From assembly GCF_026810365.1 (NCBI RefSeq), contig NZ_CP113948.1, positions 510,001 to 574,000 of the forward strand: a DNA stretch of 64,000 nucleotides. The letters run 5' to 3'. The notes under the pieces are model-generated. The model saw only the letters and a program-made list of their open reading frames with translations, did no database searches and had not been told where the DNA came from. Within the stretch, counting starts at the first letter, position 1, and each line of letters begins with the position of its first letter. This stretch comes from Flavobacterium praedii (lineage in GTDB: Bacteria; Bacteroidota; Bacteroidia; Flavobacteriales; Flavobacteriaceae). Made by a program: the position numbers and the translations under genes. Below, in pieces: positions 15,951 to 25,518 of the stretch.

Positions 15951-17969
15951 ATGAAAATAGCAATACAGGATTTTACTTATGAAGAATTACTCCAAAAAGT
16001 AAAGGAGCAAGAATTGTTAATTCAAGAATTAAAAGAAGAAAAATATTCAATAACCAATTTTGAGTATTTTGTAAATGAGTCACCCGATTTAGTTTGTATT
16101 GCTGATAATAATGCCTATTTTAAAGTTGTAAATGATGCTTTTGTAAACATTTTAGGCTACTCAAGGAATGAGCTTTTGTCAAGACCTTTTTTAGAATTTA
16201 TTTATCCAGATGATTTAGAAAAAACTTTTAAAGAGATTAAGTTGTTATCCCTAAAGAATCCTACAATAGATTTTGAAAACCGATACATTAAAAAAAATGG
16301 ACAGTTGGTTTTTTTGGAATGGAGAGCCAATTTGAATATTTCCAATAATTTGATTTATGCTATTGCAAGAGATGTAACTGACATGAGGAAAACTCAGGAA
16401 AAACTACTTTCTAGCGAAAAGTCGCTTAATGAAGCTCAAAAAATTGCGAAAATAGGAAGTTGGGATTTCAATTTGACAACCCAAGAACTCAATTGGTCCA
16501 ATGAATTGTATAAAATATTTGAAATTGAAAAAAAAGATTTTGAGCCAAACCTATATGGTAAATACTTATCGCGATTTTTAGAAGATGATATTGAACTATT
16601 GAACAAGAATATTTACAATACAATTACAAATAAAATTCCTTATGAAATGGAACATCGTATTGTATTGGATAATAATAAAAAAAAATGGGTTTTTTGTACT
16701 GGAATTCCAATATTAGACAACCAAAATAATGTTGTTGCATTAAAAGGTGTTGTTCAAAATATTACGCAAAAGAAATTAATTGACGATACCATAAAAGCAA
16801 AAGAAAAAGCCGAAGCTGCAAGCATTGCAAAATCAGAATTCTTGTCTAATATGAGTCATGAAATTAGAACGCCACTCAATGGAATTGTAGGTTTTACTGA
16901 TTTGCTTTTGAAAACAAAATTGGATAAAGATCAATTGCAATATTTGAAAACCGTAAACGAATCGGCAAATACTTTGATGGATATTATTAATAATATTCTT
17001 GATTTTTCTAAGATTGAAGCCGGTAAAATGGAATTAAATTTTGAAGAAATTGATATTTTCGAATTGTCTAGTCAAGTCATTAATTTGTTTAAGTATGAAG
17101 CCAATCATAAAAAAATTGATTTAATACTTCGTATTGATACTAATGTTCCTCAATATATATTGGGTGATTCATTTCGTCTAAAACAAATTTTAGTTAATCT
17201 TTTGAGCAATGCAATGAAGTTCACCGCTACAGGTCACATAAAATTGATTTTGAGCCAAGAAGAAGAATTTGATGCAATATCAAAAATTAAGTTTTCGGTA
17301 ATTGATACAGGAATCGGAATCAAAATTCAAAATCAAAATAAAATTTTTCAATCTTTTGTTCAAGCAGATAATACCACTACTAGGCGTTATGGCGGGACAG
17401 GATTGGGATTGGCAATTTCTAATCAACTTTTAGCTTTAAAGAAAAGTGAGCTTAAACTAATCAGTTCCTATGGTGTAGGAAGCGAATTCTTTTTTGCAAT
17501 ACTTTTTAAAAAGATTAACAAAAAAGAAGGTAATATGATAAATGAGGAACTTAAACCAATCACAGAAAAAGAGAATATCCCCTTTAACTCGCTCTCAAGT
17601 TATAAAATTTTAATAGCTGAGGATAATAAAATAAACATGCTTTTAGCAAAAACATTGATAAAAAAAATGTTGGGAAATTGTGTTCTTATTGAAGTTACAA
17701 ATGGTTTTGATGCGGTTCTAAAGGTAAAAGAGGAAATGCCAGATCTAGTGTTAATGGATATCCAAATGCCAATTCAAAACGGATATGATGCCACATCAGA
17801 AATTAGGAAACTCTCTGCTTTTAAATATTTACCAATTATTGCATTAACAGCAGGTGTTTTGAATGGCGAAAAAGAAAAATGCATGGAATACGGCATGTCT
17901 GATTATTTAACAAAACCTATTATTTTTAATGAGCTAGAAAAAATTTTAATGAAGTGGCTCAAAAATTAA
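15951..17969 (+). CDS. PAS-PAS hybrid histidine kinase with receiver
   Basis: A 672-residue soluble hybrid sensor kinase. Order: short coiled coil (residues 1-35), PAS (about 40-150), PAS (about 160-280), dimerisation domain with phospho-acceptor His303 in [11 protein letters not shown], ATPase domain with DTGIGI and [10 protein letters not shown] (about 350-525), and a receiver with Asp603 in LMDIQMP. No membrane segment was seen, so it probably senses a cytoplasmic signal through its PAS domains. The kinase and receiver modules are close to those at 18260 and 25519, pointing to duplication. No stand-alone output regulator lies next to it. Confidence 0.94.
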   Translation: MKIAIQDFTYEELLQKVKEQELLIQELKEEKYSITNFEYFVNESPDLVCIADNNAYFKVVNDAFVNILGYSRNELLSRPFLEFIYPDDLEKTFKEIKLLSLKNPTIDFENRYIKKNGQLVFLEWRANLNISNNLIYAIARDVTDMRKTQEKLLSSEKSLNEAQKIAKIGSWDFNLTTQELNWSNELYKIFEIEKKDFEPNLYGKYLSRFLEDDIELLNKNIYNTITNKIPYEMEHRIVLDNNKKKWVFCTGIPILDNQNNVVALKGVVQNITQKKLIDDTIKAKEKAEAASIAKSEFLSNMSHEIRTPLNGIVGFTDLLLKTKLDKDQLQYLKTVNESANTLMDIINNILDFSKIEAGKMELNFEEIDIFELSSQVINLFKYEANHKKIDLILRIDTNVPQYILGDSFRLKQILVNLLSNAMKFTATGHIKLILSQEEEFDAISKIKFSVIDTGIGIKIQNQNKIFQSFVQADNTTTRRYGGTGLGLAISNQLLALKKSELKLISSYGVGSEFFFAILFKKINKKEGNMINEELKPITEKENIPFNSLSSYKILIAEDNKINMLLAKTLIKKMLGNCVLIEVTNGFDAVLKVKEEMPDLVLMDIQMPIQNGYDATSEIRKLSAFKYLPIIALTAGVLNGEKEKCMEYGMSDYLTKPIIFNELEKILMKWLKN

Positions 17970-18003
17970 TCCATTACGATTTCTTTATACAAATTGATGA
18001 ATT

Positions 18004-18040
18004 ATCTCCTACTATGAAAAGCTAGTAGGAGATTTTTTTT
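18004..18040 (+). terminator. Intrinsic terminator after the first hybrid kinase
   Basis: ATCTCCTACTA and TAGTAGGAGAT form an 11-pair perfect stem followed by eight T residues, 35 nt after the stop at 17969. Between here and 18260 the sequence is AT-rich with no convincing promoter. Confidence 0.92.
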
Positions 18041-18259
18041 TGGTATTAAAATGGATGTAGCATTATAATACTTTAGCAATTAGTGTTTTGTGTTAAATTT
18101 ATTTTATATCTTTAATTTGATGTTTCTTCTTTTCAGTTTTGTCTTTAATTCAATTTTATTTTTTCTTTATGAAATGAGCATTACTGTAAAATTGGCTGCA
18201 AACACCAATGAAGATATGCTAATTACATATGACCGATAAAAATCAATAAATATCTACAT

Positions 18260-21200
18260 ATGAAAAAAACTATACCATCCGTTGCAGAATTATTGGAAAA
18301 AGTAAAAAAACAAGAGCAAAAAATTTCTTTACTTCAAAGAAAAGTGGAGATAAATTCTATTTTTGATTTTTTTACCAAAGAAACTTCCGATTTTATTTGT
18401 GTCACAGATTTGAATAGTTTTTTCAAAGAATATAATCATGCTTTCTTTAAAAAATTAGGTTATACCAAAAGAGAATTACTACTTGATAGTTACATCAAAT
18501 ATATACATCCTGAAGATGTTTCCAAAACTAGAGAAGTTCTTCAGTCGCTTATAAAAGGGAAACGATCAATGAGTTTTGAAAACAGAATTCTCTCCAAAAA
18601 TGGCGAATGTATTCATATTCATTGGTCATCCATTTTTAATCCAGAGAAAAATTTAGTTTATTCTATTGGAAGAGATATTACTGAAATTCGTACCATTCAA
18701 GAGAAATTAATTGCCAGTGAAAATTTATTGAACGATGCTCAAAAATTGTCTAAAATTGGGAGTTGGGAGTTTGATTTGACGACAAATAATCTAATTTGGA
18801 CCAAAGAATTGTATCATATATTTGAAATTTCTGAGATCCCTGCTGATAATTTATATGAACAGTATTTGGAACATTTCTCTAATGAAGACCGCGAATTGCT
18901 TAATAGTTTGATTGGTGAATCAATGAGAAACAAGAAACCTTATGAAATTACTCATAAAGTCATGCTGAGTAATAATAGATTCAAATGGGTTTATGGTACT
19001 GGAATTCCTATACTAAATGAAAAAGGAGAAATCATTGCTTTAAGAGGTATAGCTCAAGATATTACTGAAAAAAAACGCATTGAAAGTGAAATTTTATTGA
19101 AGAAAAAAGAAGTTGAGGCTATAAAAGAAAAAAAACGAGAACAAGAAAGTAATGCCAAGTTTAGAAACTATGTTCAAAATGCTCCAGATGGTGTCTTTGT
19201 TGCTAATGAAAAGGGTTTTTTTTTAGAAGTAAATTCGGCAGCAACCAAAATAATGGGGTATTCCCAAAAGAAATTACTAAAAATGTCGATAAATGACATT
19301 ATACATCCAGATTCATTAGGGAAATTAAAATTGTGTTTTGAAACCCTTTTTTTGACTGGAACTTCAAACGATATAGTGACCTATATTCATAATAACGGGG
19401 AAATTCGGTATTGTTCAATTGATGCAGTAAAGCTTTCCGAAAAACAAGTTTTGTTGTTTGTAAAAGATATAACAGAACGTATTCATACAGAAGAAGCTTT
19501 GAAAGTAAAAGAAGAACGTTTTCGAGTTTTGGTAGAAAATGCGCCAGAAGCACTTGTGGTTATTGATCTGCAAGAGCAAAAATTTATCAGTGTAAGTCAA
19601 AGTGCACTACCATTGTTTAAAATGACCGAGGAAGAACTTTTAGCTATAGGACCAGTTAATGTAAGTCCAAAATACCAACCCAATGGGCGATTATCTACTA
19701 TAATGGCCAATGAATTATTTGATGAGACTCTGAAAGGAAGAAAACCTTCTTTTGAGTGGACTCATATCGATAGTGAAGGGAACTCTATTTTTTGTGAAGT
19801 ACGATTAGTACGATTGCCAGCCGAGAATAAAGAATTAATTCGAGCCAGTATTTTTGATATTTCCGAAAGAAAAAAAGCCGAAGAAAAACTTAAAGAAAGT
19901 GAACTTTTTCTAAAAGAAACCCAAATCATTGCTGAACTTGGTACTTATAGTATAAATATGTATACAGGTAATTGGACACGAACAGATTTATTAAATACAA
20001 TTTTTGGAATTGATGCCGAATATGAATTGAATTCGGAAACCTGGTTAGCACTAGTACATCCTGTGTGGCGTGAAAATTTAGTAACTTATTTTAACGAAGA
20101 GGTATTAACCAAAAAAGAACAATTTAATAGAGAATATAAAATTGTTAGAGTAAATGACAATGAAGTGCGATGGGTACATGGAATAGGAACTTTGAAATGG
20201 GATGATGAAAATCAACCAATGGAAATTGTTGGCACAATTCGAGATATTACGGATCATAAACTGCTGGAACTTGAATTGATAAATGCCAAAGAAAAAGCCG
20301 AACAAAACGAAAAATATCTCTATGTAAAATATTTAGAATACGAAGAAATAAATGAACAATTAAAGCAATCGAATAAAGAACTCAAAAAAGCCAAAATTCT
20401 TGCGGAAGAAGCTAATAAAGCAAAGTCGGAATTCTTGTCTAATATGAGTCACGAGATTCGTACTCCTTTAAACGGAATTGTAGGTTTTACAGATTTATTA
20501 ATGAAAACCAACCTCGAGAAAAATCAATTGGAATATATGTCAACCGTAAATGTTTCGGCCAATGCATTAATGGAGATTATTAATGATATACTTGATTTTG
20601 CCAAAATAGAGTCGGGAAAGTTAGAATTGCATACAGAAGAAGTTGATCTTTTTAGACTATTACATCAAGTAATCGAGTTGTTTAAACACCAAGCTAATTT
20701 AAAAAACATAGATTTATCGCTGACTATCGAAAAAACTGTTCCGCAATTCATTTATGCCGATTCAATTAGATTAAAACAAATATTAGTCAATCTAATTAGC
20801 AATGCCTTGAAATTCACTTCTTTTGGTTACATCCGATTGGATGTGGAGCAAACTAAATCAAGCAAAAATAATTCAACAATAAAATTTTCTATCAAGGATA
20901 CTGGTATAGGGATAAAACAATACAATCAAAAGAAGATTTTTAATTCATTTGTTCAAGAAGACAACGCCACTTCCAGAAAATTTGGTGGTACAGGTTTAGG
21001 GTTGGCTATTTCCAATTTACTTTTGGAATTAATGAACAGCAGTTTGGAATTAACTAGTAAATACGGTGATGGAAGTGATTTTTTCTTTCATATAAATTTC
21101 AAAAAAGCCAATGCTTTAAAAGAGGTTTATGTTGAATTGTCAGGACCTCGTAAAATTCAAAAAATTATGAATCCAAAAAATTTAGAATCACTTCGTATTT

Positions 21201-21559
21201 TAATAGTTGAAGACAATAAAATAAATATGTTTCTAGCCAAAACCTTAGTGAAAAGAATTGTTCCAAATGCTGTTATTTTGGAAGCAACAGATGGTCAAGA
21301 AGGAATAGAGCATTTTGAGATTAACAAACCTGATTTAATTTTAATGGACATTCAAATGCCAATAAAAAATGGATATGAAGCTACTGTCGAAATTAGAAAT
21401 CATAAATCAGGAAAAAACATACCTATAATAGCGCTAACTGCCGGAATTATGGTTGGAGAAAAGGATAAGTGTTTAGAGTATGGAATGAACGATTATGTTT
21501 CAAAACCAATTGTAGAATCTGATTTAGAAGGAATATTGCAAAAATGGTTACCCAAATAA
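18260..21559 (+). CDS. Multi-PAS hybrid histidine kinase with receiver
   Basis: A 1099-residue cytoplasmic hybrid kinase. It has five PAS-type repeats (approximately residues 40-150, 160-275, 300-405, 415-540 and 550-670), a coiled-coil linker, phospho-acceptor His731 in [11 protein letters not shown], an ATPase domain with DTGIGI and [10 protein letters not shown], and a receiver with Asp1030 in LMDIQMP. The first two PAS domains and the HK-receiver block mirror the gene at 15951; the three middle PAS domains are extra. No membrane segments were seen. Signal and output are unknown; the tandem layout suggests paralogous sensing of related signals. Confidence 0.94.
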   Translation: MKKTIPSVAELLEKVKKQEQKISLLQRKVEINSIFDFFTKETSDFICVTDLNSFFKEYNHAFFKKLGYTKRELLLDSYIKYIHPEDVSKTREVLQSLIKGKRSMSFENRILSKNGECIHIHWSSIFNPEKNLVYSIGRDITEIRTIQEKLIASENLLNDAQKLSKIGSWEFDLTTNNLIWTKELYHIFEISEIPADNLYEQYLEHFSNEDRELLNSLIGESMRNKKPYEITHKVMLSNNRFKWVYGTGIPILNEKGEIIALRGIAQDITEKKRIESEILLKKKEVEAIKEKKREQESNAKFRNYVQNAPDGVFVANEKGFFLEVNSAATKIMGYSQKKLLKMSINDIIHPDSLGKLKLCFETLFLTGTSNDIVTYIHNNGEIRYCSIDAVKLSEKQVLLFVKDITERIHTEEALKVKEERFRVLVENAPEALVVIDLQEQKFISVSQSALPLFKMTEEELLAIGPVNVSPKYQPNGRLSTIMANELFDETLKGRKPSFEWTHIDSEGNSIFCEVRLVRLPAENKELIRASIFDISERKKAEEKLKESELFLKETQIIAELGTYSINMYTGNWTRTDLLNTIFGIDAEYELNSETWLALVHPVWRENLVTYFNEEVLTKKEQFNREYKIVRVNDNEVRWVHGIGTLKWDDENQPMEIVGTIRDITDHKLLELELINAKEKAEQNEKYLYVKYLEYEEINEQLKQSNKELKKAKILAEEANKAKSEFLSNMSHEIRTPLNGIVGFTDLLMKTNLEKNQLEYMSTVNVSANALMEIINDILDFAKIESGKLELHTEEVDLFRLLHQVIELFKHQANLKNIDLSLTIEKTVPQFIYADSIRLKQILVNLISNALKFTSFGYIRLDVEQTKSSKNNSTIKFSIKDTGIGIKQYNQKKIFNSFVQEDNATSRKFGGTGLGLAISNLLLELMNSSLELTSKYGDGSDFFFHINFKKANALKEVYVELSGPRKIQKIMNPKNLESLRILIVEDNKINMFLAKTLVKRIVPNAVILEATDGQEGIEHFEINKPDLILMDIQMPIKNGYEATVEIRNHKSGKNIPIIALTAGIMVGEKDKCLEYGMNDYVSKPIVESDLEGILQKWLPK

Positions 21560-21806
21560 CATTTTTGAATACACAGTTTTTGTTAATTAATTCTGTAGTA
21601 ATGGAGTACCTTTTTCTGAACCAAATAGTCAATATAAAATAGGCCAATAGTTTAATTTTGGATTAATTTTTATTTACTTTTTTTAAATAGTCTTTTTCTA
21701 TTATTTATATAATAAAATAAGGCAAAACTTTAATTTATTTAAGATTAACAAAATTTTATTTGTAAATTTATTAATTATTTTAGATAAAATTAAGAATTGT
21801 TTATTC

Positions 21807-21837
21807 TTTGTGTAATAGCGTAATAAAGCTACTTTTG
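21807..21837 (+). promoter_or_regulatory. Strong Bacteroidota-type promoter upstream of cheB-cheR gene
   Basis: TTTG (21807-21810), a 19-nt spacer and TACTTTTG (21830-21837, followed by C) fit the consensus fully. The start codon at 22069 is about 225 nt further on, so the mRNA would carry a long untranslated leader. No riboswitch was recognised in it. The rest of 21560-22068 is AT-rich without other signals. Confidence 0.78.
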
Positions 21838-22068
21838 CATCACTTTTATTAAATTAGAAAGCTAAATCTATTTTTGAAATAGTAGGCAAACGGCAAATAT
21901 AATCTATTAAAAAAAAAGGTGCTGAAAATGTTCAAAATCAAAATAAGCTAAAAAAGTTTCGCAACATTTTGGATAGTACTGTTGATGTACTAAATTTGAT
22001 ATTTTCACAAATTTGGCTTTTTTAGAGTAAAAGGTGATAATAAGAAAGATAAAATGTATTTGTATTAA

Positions 22069-25000
22069 ATGCTGTCAGGAGGTTCTGATAATTATAAAAA
22101 TATAATGAAAATAATAGAAGGGGATCCAGTTTTAGAGGGAGATAAAAAGGGTTTTTCGCAAGTCCAAAATAAGATTTTGGATGGCACTGAAAGCAATGAT
22201 TTTCCTATTGTAGGAGTAGGAGCGTCTGCAGGTGGTCTTGAAGCATTTGAACTTTTTTTAAAAAATTTGCCTAATGATACAGGAATGGCATTTGTAATTA
22301 TTCAACATCTAGATCCCAATTACAAAGGAATATTACCTGAATTATTGCAACGTAGTACGCCCATGAAAGTGCTTCAGGCGAGTGATGAACTCAGAGTAAA
22401 ACCCAATCACGTATATGTAATTCCGCCCAACAAAAGTTTATCGATATTAAAAGGAAAATTGCATTTGTTCGATCCTGTTGAAACCCGAGGATTGCGATTG
22501 CCTATAGATTTGTTTTTTCGTTCGTTGGCTCTAGATAAATTAGATAAAAGTGTTGGTATTATTCTATCTGGAATGGGATCAGATGGCAGTCTAGGTTTAA
22601 AAGCCATTAAGGAAAAAAACGGACTGGTTTTGATTCAAGAACCTACTTCTGCAAAATTTGATACAATGCCTCGAAATGCCATAGAAATGGTTTTGGCAGA
22701 TATTATTGCTCCTGCAGAAGAGTTGGGAGAGAAATTAATCTCACTTTATAGATATATTCCTCCCGTTACAAAGATTACCAATATTGATCATAAAAGTAAA
22801 AGTCATCTCGATAAAATTATCATATTGCTTCGTGAAGGAACTGGGCATGATTTTTCTTCCTATAAAAAGAATACATTAATGCGTCGTATAGAAAGACGGA
22901 AAGGAATTCACCAAATAAATGAAATACAAAACTATGTACGGTTTTTGCAGGAAAACCCAAAAGAGGTTGAATTGCTTTTCAAAGAACTTTTAATTGGAGT
23001 TACCAGCTTTTTTAGAGATACTTTTGTTTGGGAAAAGCTAAAAACAACCATTCTTCCTGATTTAATAAAAGAGTTGCCAGATCGATATGTATTAAGGGCT
23101 TGGATACCAGCTTGTTCAACAGGAGAAGAAGCGTATTCATTGGCAATAGTTTTTAAAGAAGTTTTGGAAGAATTTGGGAATAAAAAAGGGCTGTCTTTAC
23201 AGATATTCGCAACAGATTTAGATGTAGACGCAATAAATAAAGCGCGTCGAGGTATTTTTAGTTCTAGTATCGCTATTGATGTTTCCTCCCATCGAATAGC
23301 AAAGTTTTTTTCTGTCACAGGCGATGGTTTTCGAGTAAATGCTTCTATTCGTGAAATGCTTATTTTTGCTCCCCATAATATTATAAAAGATCCTCCTTTT
23401 ACGAAACTCAATATTTTGATGTGCCGTAATATGTTAATATACATGGAGCCTAACTTGCAAAGAAAGTTGTTTGATTTGTTTAATTACAGTCTTCAACCCG
23501 GTGGAATTTTGTTGTTGGGTTCTGCTGAAACTCTAGGGCGAAATAATCAAGGATTTGATATACTTGATTCTAAATTAAAATTTTTTAAACGTACTCATTC
23601 TCCAATAATGACTGAACTAACCGATTTTCCAAGCTCATTTTCATATAATAAGAAAGAAATTAAAGAAGTAAATACAGCCCCAAAAGAAGTGGAGAATATT
23701 CAGAGCCTTGCAGATCAAATTTTATTAAAAAACTTTATTCCTGCTAGTGTTATCGTAAACGAGAAAGGAGATATCCTATATATTACCGGTAAAACAGGAA
23801 AATATCTTGAACCAGTTGCCGGCAAAGCAAACTGGAATATTCATGTTATGGCTCGAGAAGGGTTACGTAACGAATTACCTGTAGCCTTTCGTAAGGCGAT
23901 GCAAAATTATGATCCAGTTATTCTTAGAAATATAAAGATTGGAACAAACGGTGATTTCAACTATGTAAATGTTACAATTCAACGTATTGACGGACCTAAT
24001 TTTATAAAAGATTTGGTGATGATTGTTTTTTCAGACGTTTCGGTAATGATGGAACAAGGGGACGAAAAGTTGAAAAAAGGAAAACTGTATATTTCTGGAA
24101 GACATAGAGAATTAGAAGCTGAACTCAAGCAGAGTAACGAAGATTTGCAGAATTCCCGTGAAGAAATGCAAACCTCTCAGGAAGAATTGAAATCAATCAA
24201 TGAAGAACTACAATCAACAAACGAGGAACTGCAATCTACCAATGAAGAACTAACAACTTCAAAAGAAGAAATGCAAAGTCTTAATGAAGAATTGCAAACG
24301 GTTAATGCTGAACTTCAAAGTAAACTAAGTGACTTTGAACAAGCAAATAACGACATGAAAAATTTGCTAAACAGTACCGAAATTGCAACGCTGTTTTTGG
24401 ATAAGGAATTGAATATACGTCGTTTTACAGATTCGGTTACTGAAATATTTAAGCTTCGACAAACCGATACCGGAAGACCTTTTACCGATTTAGTAACCAA
24501 TTTGCAATACCCAGAAATGGGGGCGCATGCAATAGAAGTGATTAAAAAATTATCTCCCATTCAAAATACAATTCCAACAAATGACGGAAGATGGTTTTCG
24601 GTTAGAATTATGCCTTACCGTACGTTAGACGATCGAATAGATGGAATTGTGATCACTTTTACCGATATTACCACTGCTAAGCAAGCAGAAGAAACATTAG
24701 TATTTGAGAATAGATACAGACGTCTCTTTGAATCAGCAAAAGACGGAATTCTTATTGTGGATGCCGAAAGCGGAAAAATTATTGACGTAAATCCATTTTT
24801 AATCGAAATGTTGGGATATTCCTATGAACAGTTTGTAGAAAAAGCAATATGGGAAATAGGATCATTAAAAGATATTGTTGCCAACAAGGAAAAGTTTTTG
24901 GAATTGCAACTAAAAGAGTTTGTTCGGTATGAAGATTTGCCACTTGAAACGGCTGACGGTAGAAATATTAATGTTGAATTTGTCAGTACTTTGTATTTGG

Positions 25001-25413
25001 TAAACGACAGTAAATTAGTTCAGTGTATTATTCGGGATATCTCGGATCGCAAGGCAGTGGAAGAAGCATTGGCTTTTTACGAAACTCGATACCATCATCT
25101 TTTTGAATCTGCCAAAGACAGCATCTTTTTTTTAGACCAAGAAACAGGTAAAATTACTGATTTGAATCTGTCATTAATTAATTTACTTGGACGTCCCAAA
25201 GAAGAGTGTATAGATAAACCCATTTGGGAGATGAATTTCTTTAAAAATATAATAAAAAGTAAAGATCAATTTATTGCATTGCAGCAAGAAGAATTGGTCA
25301 CATATCAAAATGTACAAGTTGAATTTGATAATGGACAAAATTTAAATGTCGAGTTTACAGCAAATTGCTATTCAATAAATGGGAAAAAAATTATTCAATG
25401 TATCATAAGATAG
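22069..25413 (+). CDS. CheB-CheR-PAS fusion protein lacking a kinase domain
   Basis: A 1114-residue fusion. A CheB methylesterase domain (about 45-235) has its catalytic triad region in GVGASAGGLEAF, IIQHLDP and LSGMGSDGS. A CheR methyltransferase (about 255-505) shows TSFFRD, IPACSTGEEAYSLA and ILMCRNMLIYM. A PAS domain and a heptad-repeat coiled coil rich in EELQSTNEEL (about 685-760) follow, then further PAS domains. It ends at CIIR, where the sister PAS domain continues RDISDRK. No histidine kinase is attached, but a PAS hybrid kinase follows 105 nt downstream. Such fusions occur without flagella and probably signal through the partner kinase. No CheY, CheW or receptor genes are nearby. 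Confidence 0.92.
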   Translation: MLSGGSDNYKNIMKIIEGDPVLEGDKKGFSQVQNKILDGTESNDFPIVGVGASAGGLEAFELFLKNLPNDTGMAFVIIQHLDPNYKGILPELLQRSTPMKVLQASDELRVKPNHVYVIPPNKSLSILKGKLHLFDPVETRGLRLPIDLFFRSLALDKLDKSVGIILSGMGSDGSLGLKAIKEKNGLVLIQEPTSAKFDTMPRNAIEMVLADIIAPAEELGEKLISLYRYIPPVTKITNIDHKSKSHLDKIIILLREGTGHDFSSYKKNTLMRRIERRKGIHQINEIQNYVRFLQENPKEVELLFKELLIGVTSFFRDTFVWEKLKTTILPDLIKELPDRYVLRAWIPACSTGEEAYSLAIVFKEVLEEFGNKKGLSLQIFATDLDVDAINKARRGIFSSSIAIDVSSHRIAKFFSVTGDGFRVNASIREMLIFAPHNIIKDPPFTKLNILMCRNMLIYMEPNLQRKLFDLFNYSLQPGGILLLGSAETLGRNNQGFDILDSKLKFFKRTHSPIMTELTDFPSSFSYNKKEIKEVNTAPKEVENIQSLADQILLKNFIPASVIVNEKGDILYITGKTGKYLEPVAGKANWNIHVMAREGLRNELPVAFRKAMQNYDPVILRNIKIGTNGDFNYVNVTIQRIDGPNFIKDLVMIVFSDVSVMMEQGDEKLKKGKLYISGRHRELEAELKQSNEDLQNSREEMQTSQEELKSINEELQSTNEELQSTNEELTTSKEEMQSLNEELQTVNAELQSKLSDFEQANNDMKNLLNSTEIATLFLDKELNIRRFTDSVTEIFKLRQTDTGRPFTDLVTNLQYPEMGAHAIEVIKKLSPIQNTIPTNDGRWFSVRIMPYRTLDDRIDGIVITFTDITTAKQAEETLVFENRYRRLFESAKDGILIVDAESGKIIDVNPFLIEMLGYSYEQFVEKAIWEIGSLKDIVANKEKFLELQLKEFVRYEDLPLETADGRNINVEFVSTLYLVNDSKLVQCIIRDISDRKAVEEALAFYETRYHHLFESAKDSIFFLDQETGKITDLNLSLINLLGRPKEECIDKPIWEMNFFKNIIKSKDQFIALQQEELVTYQNVQVEFDNGQNLNVEFTANCYSINGKKIIQCIIR

Positions 25414-25518
25414 ATTGCTGATTTCAGGAGTTAAATACAATACGTGTAAAAAGAGAACAAAAGCGTAATATTAATTTATATCAAGAATAAATGTAGCATT
25501 AAATAAAGAATATTGGCC

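Noticed and set aside
22932..23444. Minus-strand frame of 170 codons
   Set aside because: Lies antisense to the CheR domain, which has intact catalytic motifs; no domain seen in the shadow.
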